From Calamus simplicifolius (Eukaryota; Streptophyta; Magnoliopsida; Arecales; Arecaceae), in NCBI GenBank assembly GCA_900491605.1, contig UESW01003882.1, positions 508,681-572,680 of the forward strand: DNA of 64,000 bases, written 5' to 3'. This document shows, in pieces, positions 39,556-51,639 of this stretch. How positions within the stretch are numbered: the first letter of the stretch is position 1; each line of letters opens with the position of its first letter. Both the position numbers and the translations under genes were made by a program. The notes beneath the pieces were generated by a model. That model did no database searches. It had not been told where the DNA came from and saw only the letters and a list, made by a program, of their open reading frames with translations.

Positions 39556-40801
39556 GCTTTGGTATCAGAGCTTGGTCTCTAAGTTAAGCTTGTAAGTTGC
39601 TGGAATTTCTGTTCTAGTTTTAGTCCGAGATTTCCATGATTTTTTTTGTAATTTTTTAAGGGTTAAAAAATAAATAAAAATTCATTTGCTGCACTTTAGG
39701 ACTTTAGGTTCCGAAATCTAAAATTAAAAAAATATATTTTAGAGTTTTGGAATAAAAAAATTTGAGTTCTTAGGTTGTTTTCTGGAAGACTGTTTTGGTT
39801 CCCTCCATTAAATTTGATTTTAAAAAATAAAAATAATTTTTTAATTTGAGATCTGAGATTTAGACTTTTCTGTTATTTTCCACTTAAAGTTTGAATTTAG
39901 GGGGTTTTTAAATTTAAAATTTGAATTTTGAAATAGGTAGTAGAGAGTTTGTTAAGCTGCTAGAATCTTCTAGCAACTACTATCATAACAACTTCCTCAA
40001 CCAAATTTAAAAAATTGAATTTAAATTTCAAGGATTTTCACTCTGAGATCTAACTAATTCAATTTTTTTTTAAAACTTTAAAACTTTAAATTTTCAAAAC
40101 CGGGTTAGTTGAAGGTTAGTTAGAAGCTGCAAATTTTATTTAACCACTTTTACCCCAAGAATGAAATTTTAATCTAAATTTTAAAATTAAAAAAAATTAG
40201 CTTCTGAAATCTAGACTTCAAGATTTGAATTTCTCAATTTAAGTTTGCATTTGCTGAATTTTAAAATTAGATTAAATTTCACTTAATTGTACTAAGTCTA
40301 GTCGATTGTGCTAGTTAATTGCTGAAATTGTGTGCATCCATATATACATAAACCATCTTAAGGGCATTCAATATAACATAAGGGGAGGAGTTAATAACCT
40401 TTCCTTAGCCCACAACAACCATCCTCATTATGCATTGACCTAAGCCTTAATTAAAATCAAGTATGCACCTAAATTAAGGACACCAACAAGTCGGGTTCAA
40501 GTGCAAGAGGAGACAAAGCACTATTTGAGTTTGTAATTATTCTTAGAAACTGGTGTCTAAGACTAGAGGTCTAATGGCAAATGCCTTAAGCGGACTTGCG
40601 GTTCTTTAATTGGGTCCTTGCGAAAGCAAGGGGGGCCTCCCGCATTCCCACCTCTTACCTGGCCAGTGACAAAGGTAATTGCATCCTTAACTAGTACCTA
40701 GTCAAGTCTGTATTTTGAACTTCTAGGTTTAGGAGCCCTAGAAGCTAGGTTTGTACTTCTTGTTTATAGGTCAAAAGTTCTATCTTTCTTGGTTTGTACC
40801 T

Positions 40802-43800
40802 ATGGATCCTAATCTTGAACTCTTTATGAGGACCCTGACTGAAAAGTTAGACACTGTAACTGAGCAATTAGGGCAAATCAACAAAGAATTAGGTCAAGTA
40901 AAAGATAGAGTTGAGACCCTTGAAGAGCCTCAAAGGATCCCCATCGAACCTGAATCATCTAGGTCAATTCCTCGAGGTCCAAGAGCCCAATATCATGTGC
41001 ACATCCCTGAATACAATCCAAGGAGACTTGATCCTGATTTCATGGAAGAAGCCCGTCGAGTCCATCGGCCTGACTTTACTCCTGATCGTATCCCTAGGCG
41101 ACCTCACCAGGATTACTTAGATCAAGATGAAAGAGCCATGAGGAACATTCGATTAGAGGCTCCTATCTTTGATGGAAGCCTAGACCCTAAAGCTTATGTT
41201 GACTGGGAGGGAGAAATGGATCAATATTTTGAATGGTATGAGATGACCGAGGAGAGAAAGTATAAGTTTGCCAAACTGAGGTTAGTCCGCCAGGCTAGGT
41301 TATACTGGGAGAATATCGGGCGAATGCTTAGGCAAAGAGGAGACATGCCCATAACCACTTGGAGAGCTATGAAAATCAAGCTTAGGAAAAAGTATGTCCC
41401 TATGTCCTATCACCAAAGACTATTAGATCAGTGGCAAAGATTATACCAGGGCAATAAGACTGTGTCTGAATATATTACCAAGTTTGATGAGTTTGCGATG
41501 AGGTGTAACATTGATGAATCAGAAGCTGTAACATTGTCTAGGTTTAGAGCCGGTTTGCGTGAAGAAATTCAAAAGGAATTATTTCTAAGAGAAATCACTG
41601 ACCTAGACCAAGCCTATCAAATAGCCAGAGATTGTGAAAGGTTTCAAAGGGGACCGATAGTCAGAAGACCCGAACTAAGTAAGATTAGCACCCCTACTCA
41701 GAAACCAGGGTTCAACCAAATGCGACCAAATCACCCCACTCCTACTATCCCATCCGGTCAAACGAGTGACAAGGGTAAGGCCCCTGTAGTTCAAAAGAGT
41801 AACAACCCGAATGTCCATTGTTTTAAATGTAACAGGAAGGGACACTATGCCAACCAATGCCCTGCCCGTTCTCTACACATAGGAGAACTAGCTGAAGAGG
41901 ACCCTGAAGATACTAAAGAGTTTGAAAAAGAGGTATATGAGGCTGAATCCAATCTGATCAATGAATATGATGAAGAGGAAGAAGAGATTGATTATGATGA
42001 GACTTTGGGTGTTGTTAGAATTTTGACCCAAACAAAGGAAAAGGAGGATTGGAGAAGAACTAATATACTCCAAACATTTGTTAAGATAGGGGAGAAGGTT
42101 TATAAAATCATTATAGACAATGGGAGTTGTGTGAATGCTATTTCCACTAAAGCCATTAAGAATTTAAGCTTGACCCCTGTTCCCCATCCCAATCCATACA
42201 AAGTTTCTTGGATAGATTCAACATCCATTCCCATTAAATCCAGATGTCAAGTTCCCATTCAAATCCAATCCTATCATGAACAAGTCTGGTGCGATGTACT
42301 ACCCATGGGAGTAAGTAGCATCATTTTGGGTAGACCTTGGTTGTATGATCATGATGCAACTTTATATGGTCAATCCAATTCTTGTGCTTTCAACCATCTA
42401 GGGAAAAAGCTTATCATTAACTCGACCCCACCTAAGGACAATATCAAGAAAGGGTCTAGTGATTTGAAAGAGAAGAAACAAGATCTGAATTTGATCAGTG
42501 TCAAGGAAATAGAGAAAGAAATCAATGAAGGATCACCTATGTGGATTTTGGCACTTAAAGAAAGTCGGAATGAAGATCCTAAGGAACCACCTCAAGAAGT
42601 CACAAAGATCTTAGAAGACTTTAAGGATGTATTCCCAGAAGATTTACCCAATCACCTGCCCCCACTTAGGGATATTCAACATACAATTGATCTAGTCCCA
42701 GGAGCCACCTTGCCTAACCTACCTCACTATAGAATGAATCCTACTGAGCACGCTGAGCTACAAAGACAAGTTGGAGATCTCCTCCAGAAAAAGTTTATTA
42801 GGGAGAGTTTAAGTCCTTGTGCAGTACCTGCCCTACTGACCCCGAAGAAGGATGGCACTTGGAGAATGTGCATCGATAGTCATGCCATCAACAAAATTAC
42901 GGTCAAGTATCGATTTCCTATCCCTCGCCTTGATGATATGCTTGACATGATGACCGGAGCCACTATATTTTCAAGATTGATCTTAAGAGTGGTTATCACC
43001 AGGTTAGGATCAAACCTGGAGATGAGTGGAAAACTGCATTCAAAACTAAGGATGGTCTTTATGAGTGGTTGGTTATGCCCTTTGGTCTATCAAATGCCCC
43101 TAGTACATTTATGAGGATCATGACTCAAGTTTTAAGACCTTTCATGGAAAAATTTGTTGTAGTATATTTTGATGACATCCTCATCTATAGTAAGACTAGG
43201 GAAGACCATTTAGATCATCTTAGACAAGTCTGTTACACCCTTAGAAAGGAAAATCTATATGCCAATCTGAAGAAGTGCGAATTCATGACTAACAGAGTAA
43301 CCTTTCTAGGGTTCATTGTTACTACTAATGGTGTTTCTGCTGATCCCGAGAAAATTAAGTCCATAGTCGAGTGGCCCGAACCCAAGAACATACATGACGT
43401 CCGTAGCTTCCACGGTCTTGCCACCTTCTATAGGAGATTCATCCAAGGGTTTAGCACCATTGTTGCTCCAATCACGGATTGTCTTAAGAAAGGAAATTTT
43501 GAATGGACCAAACAAGCCAATAAAGCCTTCCTTGAGATTAAAGGAAGAATGACACAAGCACCAATCTTAAGGTTGCCTGACTTCTCTAAAGTTTTTGAGG
43601 TTGCTTGTGATGCCTCTGGGATTGGAATTGGTGGAGTTTTAAGTCAAGAGAACCATCCGGTAGCTTTTTTTAGCGAGAAACTAAATGGCGCAAAGTTGAG
43701 ATATTCCACCTATGACAAGGAGTTATATGCGGTAGTTCAGGCTTTGAAATATTGGAGACATTACTTGTTACCGCAGGAGTTTGTTCTATTTTCGATCATG

Positions 43801-45551
43801 AAGCCCTCCGATTCCTTAGCTCCCAAAAGAAGTTAAACCCTAGGCATGGAAAATGGGTAGAGTACATCCAAGCTTACACCTTTGTTCTAAAACACCGTGC
43901 TGGTTCTGACAATAAGGTTGCCGATGCTTTAAGTCGACGTTCTATGCTCTTGACGTCCGTAAGTACTGAAGTCACAGGATTTGATAAGTTGAAGGAAGAG
44001 TATAAAAGTTGCCCTGACTTTAGTGAGATTTTTGAATCTGTCAGTCTAAGGCCTTCTAGAGAATACAAAGACTTTACTCTTCATGATGGGTTCCTTTTTA
44101 AAGGAGATAAGTTGTGTATTCCCCGAACCTCAATTAGGGAATTCTTGATTTGGGAAATCCATGCCGGAGGTTTAGCGGGCCATTTCGGAAGGAATAAAAC
44201 TATTCTAGCTTTGGAGGAACAATTCTTTTGGCCCAGCTTAAAATGAAATGTTGCCCAAGTCGTAGCCCAGTGTAGGACATGTGCTGTTGCTAAAATGCAA
44301 AAATAAAACACTGGACTATACACCCCTTTACCCGTCCCTGATCGACCTTGGCAAGACATCAGTATGGACTTTGTGTTGGGACTACCAAAGACCTTAAGGA
44401 GACACGATTCCATCTTTGTGGTAGTCGATAGATTTTCTAAAATGGCACATTTTCTGCCTTGTTCCCAGACCTTCGATGCATCAAAAGTGGCCAAGTTATT
44501 TCTAGATGAAGTGGTTAGATTACACGGGTTACCTAAAACCATCGTGTCTGATAGGGATGTTAAGTTCACCAGTTACTTTTGGAAAACCCTATGGCACCTG
44601 CTAGGAACCAAGTTAAACTTTTCTACCACTTATCACCCCCAAACTGATGGTCAAACAGAAGTTGTAAATAGAAGTCTTGGAAATATGTTGAGATGTTTAG
44701 TGGGAAAACATACTGGAAATTGGGACCTTTTACTGCCACGTATAGAGTTTGCCTATAATAGTTCAGTTAACAGATCCACTGGAAAAAGTCCTTTTGAGAT
44801 TATTCATGGGTACAAACCAAGAAAGCCAATAGACCTCATTCCATTGCCCATGCATGTACGAACATCAGAGTCTGCTGAGTCATATGCACAACACATTAGG
44901 GATTTACACAAAGAAATTAGCGAGAAAATCCATATAAGCAATGAGAGTTACAAGCATATGGCTAATTCCCATAGAAGAGCAAAAGAATTTCATGTAGGAG
45001 ACTTTGTCATGATAAGGCTCAGACCTGAACAGTTTCCAAAGGGAACTATGAAGAAACTACACGCCCGTGGTGCAGGTCCTTTCAAAATAATAAAAAGAAT
45101 TGGACCTAATGCTTATATACTGGACCTACCTTCTGACTTTGGTATTAGTTCCACCTTTAATATTTCAGATCTGGTAGAATACAAGGAACCAACAATGAAT
45201 CCCAGTGAGTTTTTAGGACCTGATCCATCCTTTGAGAGTGAACCAATCCCAGAGTGTCCACCAGCCACAAAGCGAGAAAGAATTGAACGGATATTAGATG
45301 ACAAGATTGTCACTACCCGAAATAAAGACTATCAACGCTACTTGGTCCATTGGCAAGGTAGACCTGATTCTGAAGACTCATGGATCACTCAAGAAGAACT
45401 GCAAAGGATCGATCCAGATCTGCTTGAATATTACCAAAGCCAAAATGATCCATACTCGTCAGGGCCGAGTTTTTTTCACCCGGAAAGAATTGATGGGGAC
45501 ATCAGCAAGAAGAAAAGGTTGCAGACTGACACTCTTTGGTTTTGTAGTTAA
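40802..45551 (+). pseudogene. gag-pol of element B, interrupted by two frameshifts and two stops
   Basis: Likely start is ATG 40802; an ATG 51 bases upstream is also in frame. Gag spans about 40,800-41,800, with the CCHC knuckle at 41819-41860. The protease region has IIDNGS at about 42,108 and ILGRPWL at about 42,325. RT carries YFDDILIYS (about 43,165). RNase H follows at about 43,590, then integrase with a GHFGRNKT zinc-region start and D-D-E positions in MDFVLGL, SDRDVKF and TEVVNRS. The C-terminal part (about 45,290-45,440) resembles a chromodomain. Breaks: one-base losses near 42,970 in RT and near 43,793 in RNase H, stop TGA at 44244-44246 and TAA at 44304-44306. Both stops look like C-to-T changes when compared with element A. 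The last frame ends at 45551. Confidence 0.92.
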
Positions 45552-46754
45552 TCCACTTTCCGCAGGTTCCACTTACTCGAGCCAAGAGTTTCAATTTCTC
45601 AAGTGGCAACTCATGCTGCAAAATTTCAACTTCTGCCAAGTCTCAAAGTATCGACACTTCCTGCCTTGAGTCAACACTGCTATCAAGACATCAAGTCTTC
45701 TCTTTGGAAGTCAAATCTTGGAGGACACATGGAGGTATCTGATGATGACACATGGCAACTTAGAAGTCAAATCTTGGAGGACACATGGAGGTATCTGATG
45801 ATGACACATGGCAAACTAAGGAGGTGCCACATGGAAGCTTGTGCAACCAAATTTTAGGGATTGATTGTAATTAGTTAGCTATATCATAACTAATCCTTAG
45901 ATTGTTATGATCTTTTAGTTTTTTGGGCTGAAATTTCTGGAAGTCCTTTGGCCTATAAATAGGCCAAGCTTTCCCTCTTGTAGATATGAAGTTTGAGAAA
46001 TAAAATCAAGTTTATTTGATTTCTTTTGCCAAGTGCCTTGTTCATCTTTGAGTATGAAGAGGGTGAGATGCTCTTAGTTTGAGTTGAGGCTCGTGTTTCC
46101 CTAGTCTTAGATCTAGGTCACTCCTTGAGGGAGAGGGTGAGAGGCCCAATTTGCTACTCTAAACCATTCTACCAAGGTTCCATAATAGTTTCAGGAAGAA
46201 GGACAAGTGCTACCCAAGTCTCAGCAAAATTTTTCAAATCCTTCCTTTCCTTGTTCGATTTTTTTTATTTCCTTCAATTCCTTTGCCTCCACGGTCTTAC
46301 TTCTGATCACTTGCAGGTTCTCTTGAGGATGTTAGAGTTGAGGATGATGGCTCCACGTCAAGGATCAAGTGCCAAGGTGAGTTCTTAAGTAAGGAGTGTA
46401 GATCTTGTCAACCAACCCTCAATTCTTTGAGTGTTGAGTGCATCCCTTCCACTTTAAGATCTTACTTCATTGTTGGAAAAAAAAAAAAAAACCTCTTGGT
46501 CCTTTAGATCTGAAGTTTTAAAGGTGGCTTAACTTAGTTTGAAGGTTTCCATACCTTTAGATCCTAATCTTTTTATTTCTTTGAAAGAAGCTTGCACAAG
46601 GGTGTTTAGATTTCTGCTTCCGGTTTGATGTTCTTCATTTCTCCCATGCATGAATTCAGCCATAGCTTGGGCTCAAATGTTCATTAAGGTGGTAATCACT
46701 TAGAACACATCATCATCCCCTCATTCCACCATTTTTTTTTTTCGTGCCCCATCA
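45491..46754 (+). repeat. 3' LTR of element B
   Basis: Begins TGATGGGG and ends CCCCATCA. Tandem 56-bp copies occupy 45708-45763 and 45764-45819. The palindromic TATA box is at 45948-45967. The pol reading frame runs 61 bases into this LTR. Confidence 0.95.
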
Positions 46755-47458
46755 CCATGGTTATCGTGATTTGAACTCGCAACCAATTAATTATGAACTG
46801 ATTACAAAATAAGCATATTACCATCGCATCAATCTAATCTTTATATTAAAAGCCCATGATATTTGAACTTGTGACCAAAGGGTTCAAAGACTAGCCCCTT
46901 ACTATAGTAACAAAAGGTGTAAGCCCAAGATTTTGATAAGATTTGAATGAGTTAGAGAGAGGGAGGAATAAAGAAATGTTTTTGGTTTAATTAATGGTAT
47001 TAAAAATCAGGGCATAATATTAATTTTACTTATGACTTTTATTTTTATGCTAGTGAGAGAATGGCATATGCTAGGTACAAGATTTTAAAATCGCTAAAGG
47101 TTTCTAAAAAGAAATTTCTTTCTGATATCATTTTTTTATTTTTTAAAATATCTTACCAGTACCAAGGGATTTATCCCTTAGTAAATCTCTAAAGGACCGA
47201 ACTTTTCTTACAAATCTCTTACTAAAAGTTGTTTAAATAATCACTCATTGATCCCTTGCAGATTACCAAGGGATTTTCAAGGAATTTATCGAGGAAAATA
47301 CATCGCTAGCAAATTCCTTAGAAATTTTTTATTAAAACTAGATTTTGAATATAATTTGAAATTCTTTAAAAATCTCTTTCTAATTCCTTAGTAATTTTCT
47401 AAGGGACATATCCCTTGATGATGTTCCTTGATGAAAAGGCTGATTTCTAATAGTGAAG

Positions 47459-48290
47459 TCTTACTACACCGCATGTGTTGATTGACGCATGATACATGTA
47501 TGTACGCACCAAATAATCATGATACATGCGCGTATGCATCAAAGACGAAAATCAACTACGGCAGCAAGACTTTTGCTTCCAATATTTAGATTCATCTCCA
47601 TAATTTGAACAGATTTTGTCAACACCCCTCACCATTAACGGCAGGTTTAGCATATGAATTTGTGCATTAATTACAAGCATGATTTAACGTGGAGAACTCC
47701 AAATAAGAAGCTGGGTTGCGTGGTTCAGCAGGACAAATGTTTAACATGCCAGCATGGTGTTGCAAGCGTTGATTAGCTCCATTCATATATAGCTGTGCAA
47801 TGAGGTCTCTAACTTCTGGTTGCCATTAGTTAAGGCCAGGAATGGCGAGCGAGTATAGTTTAGCTAGCCTACTGCTTGTTTCTCCTACCAAGTTTTTAAT
47901 GCCGAGTTGACTCTCAATCTTAGGTAAATAACCATATCATTGTTCGAGGTTGTCGGTCAATGACAAGCGCACGGTACAAACCATTGCTTCTACGAAAAGT
48001 CAATGACTATGAAGACTTTCCGAGTCTAAAGAGGAGCCAAGCATGACAAAATAACTATTCATTGTTCATCTGTCTCTGCCTGAATACAAATATCATGTTA
48101 TTCACCGCCCAACGAACACACGTATGGAAGAGACATAGAATAATCTCTAGTGGAGTAATGGAGAATCTAATTCAGAACTACTACTTCCATAATGGCGCAT
48201 TAAGTTAGTTGGTTCGTTGATTAGCTTGCCATGGTGTACGTGGAATTAGGGCATGGATTGGAATCCCACTTGAAGAGAGGAGAAGTATTC
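47459..48290. other. Unassigned intergenic DNA between the CACTA element and element C
   Basis: No gene or complete repeat is seen. A TATA-like ATATATAGCT occurs near 47,795 but no coding sequence follows. Confidence 0.45.
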
Positions 48291-48299
48291 ATTGGGGAA

Positions 48300-49175
48300 A
48301 AGCTGTCTTCTTGGCACTGGGGGTGATGTGGTTGATCGAGCCGCGTTAGAGTTGATGGAGGAAGCAGCTGACGGAATCACTGCCTCGGCCTCCGAGACCC
48401 CTCAGCCTCAGCCTCCGAGGTTCCCTCAGCTTCGGACCTCAGGTCCCCTCGGACCTCTAGTCTCCTCGGCCTTGGACCTCTAGTCCCTTCGGCCTCGGAC
48501 CTCGTCCCCTCGGCATCGGACCTCAGGTTCCCTCGGACCTTAAATCCCCTCGGCCTTGGACCTCTAGTCCCCTCGGCCTCGGACCTCAGGTCCCCTCAAA
48601 TCTCAAGTCCCCTTGCCTCGAACCTCATGTCCCCTCTACCTTGAGCCGCCTGACACTACCACGTAACCCACCAACCGTCCGCAGCTGTCACGTGGCCCAC
48701 TAACCATCTGCAACTATGCATGGCCACTACCCATAACGGCGCACGCCTGATACGACTAGGCCCACCTACCACCTGTGGCGCAGCGCCTGATAGGTGGTTC
48801 GTGAGGCAAGACACCTCTGACATGCCCAGTGTCGGTTGCGACCTATCTATGTCAGCATGGTGACCTGTCTATGTTAGCCTGGTCACCTGTCCGCTACTGG
48901 ACAATGGCATCTCGGGATTAGCCACCTTCTAAAAGTGAAAAGGGGATCTTCGAACATGTATAAGAACCCATACTCACAACGAGAAAAGGAATCTAAACTC
49001 AAGCTCTCTAGCTATTTCTTTGCTAGTTCTTTTCTTCACTGTTCCCGAGTCGCTTACTTGAGCGTCGGAGGGTCCCCATCGGTGCAACCAATCTTCGAGG
49101 ACTTTCTTGCAGGAGCTTCTTTGAGGAGAAGGATCTTCGTCTTTCAGCGTTAGAGGAACGTGACTTGGCGGCAAC
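48300..49175 (+). repeat. Probable 5' LTR of element C with a CCTCGGACCTC minisatellite
   Basis: About 48,375-48,640 consists of degenerate units of the type CCCCTCGGCCTCGGACCTC. A TATA-like TATAAGAA at about 48,957 could start the transcript. The LTR may end at GGCGGCAACA (about 49,175), directly before GATTGGCACGCCAAGAAGGG, a palindromic segment resembling the start of other Tat leaders. The left edge and the flanking duplication were not found. Confidence 0.5.
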
Positions 49176-49784
49176 AGATTGGCACGCCAAGAAGGGAGGG
49201 AGAGAGAAGAAAGCTTCGAACCAATCAGCTACAGATCCTTCTTCCCCGAGCAGTCAAGAAGATGGTGGTGACATGCGCGCAGGAGGTTTCCACCAGCCAT
49301 GCCGGGGGGAATCGCTAGGGAGCTGAGCCATTGGAGGTTGGCCCCCTTGCTCCCCAGGTCGAGATTTCCACTCCGCCCTTGCCATCACCGCCACAGCAAG
49401 ATGATCGGATCGTCACCCTTGCCATGCAAGTCCAGTCGCTAGTGGTGGTGGTTTAGGTTCTGCAGCAGTAGCTGGCAGTCGCGCAGCGATAGCCGGAACC
49501 ACCCTCATCAGTCCCGATGGTGGTCTAGTCCAGCCAGCATTCTTCTCGAGGAAGGTCTCCCCTCCGGGAGGTCCGCCACCACCACGCTTCACCCAGGCAT
49601 CATCGTCGGGAAGCCTCCAAGAGGCTCCTATCCCCTTCTCACCACGCCAGCGCTGTCCCTAAGCGGCGGCATGGGAAGGAGGCGGAACGCACGCGTTTGC
49701 ACCGCCGCCACCCCTCTCCGTTCTCGGAATCTTCGAGGGAGGGGTCCTTTGATGGCCGGATAGCTTGCCGGGCTGAGTGACGAC

Positions 49785-50800
49785 TGGATGAGTACAACCA
49801 ACGGTTGGAGGAGCTCAACCACAGGATCACTAACCCGCTGGAGGCAGATTATGACAGTTGTCCACTGCTGTCCCACCGTATCATGGAGGAGCCGATCTCG
49901 ATCCAGTTTTGCCTTCCTCAGCTGGACCCGTACGATGGCACCATCGATCCCCTGGACCATCTGGAGAGCTACAAGGTCCTGATGTAGGTCTAGGGGGCAA
50001 CCGACTCCCTACTTTGCATCGCCTTTCTTGCCACCCTGAGGAAGGCGGCCCGAGCCTGTTACTTTCGCTTACCGCCGCGCAGCATCAACTCCTTCTGGCA
50101 GCTGTAGAGGGCCTTCCTGGCTCACTTTGATGCATGCTGGAAGATCCTACAAATGGCAGATAGCTTATTCTCTGTCCAGCAAAAGAGCAGCGAGTCGCTG
50201 AGGGACTTCGTCGCCCGATTCAAGGAAGCTGTCCTCGAGGTCTACAACCTCAAGGATTCGGTGGCCACTCTAGCCTTGAAGCGAAGGCTTCGCCCCTCCC
50301 TCTTTGCCTACTCCCTCGATAAGAAGTCGCTCGGTTCCTACGTCGAACTGCTAAGCCGGGCGCAAAAGTATATCCGTGCCGATAAAGCTAACTCCTCCCG
50401 ACGCGAGGTGGATGAAAGTTCCAGCAAGAAGCAGGCTTGTCCCAAGCCTGCTAAGGCTCGCCCAAGGAGGCCCGAACCTCCCCGCCGACTAGACAACCGA
50501 CCGCGAGCATTCACTCCCAGGGAGGGATCCTTCACTCCTCTGCTCGCCCCGATATCCCACATCCTGCTGAAGATTGAGGGCGAGTCTTACCTCCAGCGTC
50601 CTCCTCCAATGAAGATAGGGACCCTCCGCAACAAAAATCTCTACTACGCTTCCATCGAGACCATGGTTACGATACTGAAGACTGTCGCCAGTTGAAGAAG
50701 GTGATTGAGGACCTCATCCAGCGTGGCCATCTAGGGAAGTTCGTCCGTGGGGAAACCCGAGTGCACCCGGCCCATCGGCACCTCCACCACCTATGGTCAA
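49785..50800 (+). pseudogene. Element C gag remnant
   Basis: A gag-type region is visible: RITNPLEADYD, then YDGTIDPLDHLESYK, then SLRDFVARFKEAVLEV. Stops at 49985-49987, 49991-49993 and 50105-50107 lie in one frame and all replace what look like glutamine codons. A frameshift occurs near 50,645, before the conserved RFHRDHGYDTEDC segment, which is read in another frame. Confidence 0.8.
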
Positions 50801-50930
50801 CATCGATAACGCCCCGACTGAGAAGACTGTGGCCATAATTTCCTAGGGGGCAAGCGGCACCTCCAAGAGGCCGAAGGGGGATGAGGGACTAGATTCCGTA
50901 CTTTCCTTTTTTAAAAGAGACCTAGAGGGG

Positions 50931-51338
50931 GTGGTTAACAAAAATGATGACAACGTCGTCGTGTCCATGATGATCGCGAAACACCCTGTAAAAAGAATCT
51001 TAGTCGACAGTGGGAGCTCAGTCAATGTTTTGAGTTATAATGCCTTTGTTCGAATGGACTTGTCCCCTAGCTCCCTTCGGCCTGTCACCATGCCCCTGAT
51101 GGGCTTCATCGGAGATTCTGTAAGGGTCGAGGGTGAGATCACCCTTCCTGTCACTGCCAGGATGCTACCATGTCAAAGCACAGTTTTCATGAATTTTTTG
51201 GTTGTTCGGGTTCCCCTAGCATACAACGCCATCCTCGGGAGACCTGGTCTGAATCTTCTGGATGCTGTCATCTCCACCAAGAGATTGCTTGTGAGGTTTT
51301 TCACCAGCGAAGGAGTCGGGGAGATGCGGGGAGAGTAG
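50931..51338 (+). pseudogene. Element C protease region
   Basis: The frame holds the aspartic protease signature ILVDSGSSVNVLS and the downstream AYNAILGRPGLN motif, typical of Tat elements. It is open for 135 codons but isolated from gag and RT by shifts and stops. Confidence 0.85.
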
Positions 51339-51639
51339 AACCCGCTACCGCTTTGTTATCACATGGCCCCCAACCCGCAGGGGGTGATGGCTACGCCAAC
51401 ACCAGAATTGCTCGACCCTCGAGACTTGGAGAGGAGAGGGGAGCCAGCCGAGCACCTGCTGACCTTCCCGCTGGGGGAGGATCCGACGAAGATGGTCCAG
51501 ATTGGAGCCCTACTTTCGGAGGAGGTGCGCGATCAACTTCTTACTTTTCTTGTGGGCCAATTCCAACATCTTTGCATGGTCAGCGTCTGATATGCCGGGT
51601 ATACCCGGAGAGGTAATCATCCATTAACTCAACATCAGT

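Larger units (their letters stand above)
38366..46754 (+). mobile_element. Complete Ty3/gypsy chromovirus-type element B
   Basis: LTRs are 38366-39555 (1,190 bp) and 45491-46754 (1,264 bp), and the target duplication CCATG lies at 38361-38365 and 46755-46759. The primer-binding site TGGTATCAGAGC follows the 5' LTR at about 39560-39571. Between them lie gag, protease, RT, RNase H, integrase and a C-terminal chromodomain-like region. Apart from one deletion of about 70 bp and a few short indels, the LTRs differ at roughly five positions by hand count, so the insertion is young. The clade within chromoviruses is not resolved. Confidence 0.95.
38271..47455. mobile_element. CACTA-like DNA transposon, non-autonomous, carrying gypsy element B
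   Basis: The left end reads CACTACCAGAAATTA (38271 on). The right end, read on the other strand from 47455, is CACTATTAGAAATCA. The 3-bp duplication AAG flanks both ends (38268-38270, 47456-47458), as expected for CACTA elements. Without element B and one copy of its duplication the element is about 790 bp. Subterminal stretches repeat AAATTTCTTAG/AAATTCCTTAG and AAGGGAT motifs. No transposase is seen. The ends agree at 12 of 15 positions. Confidence 0.7.
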
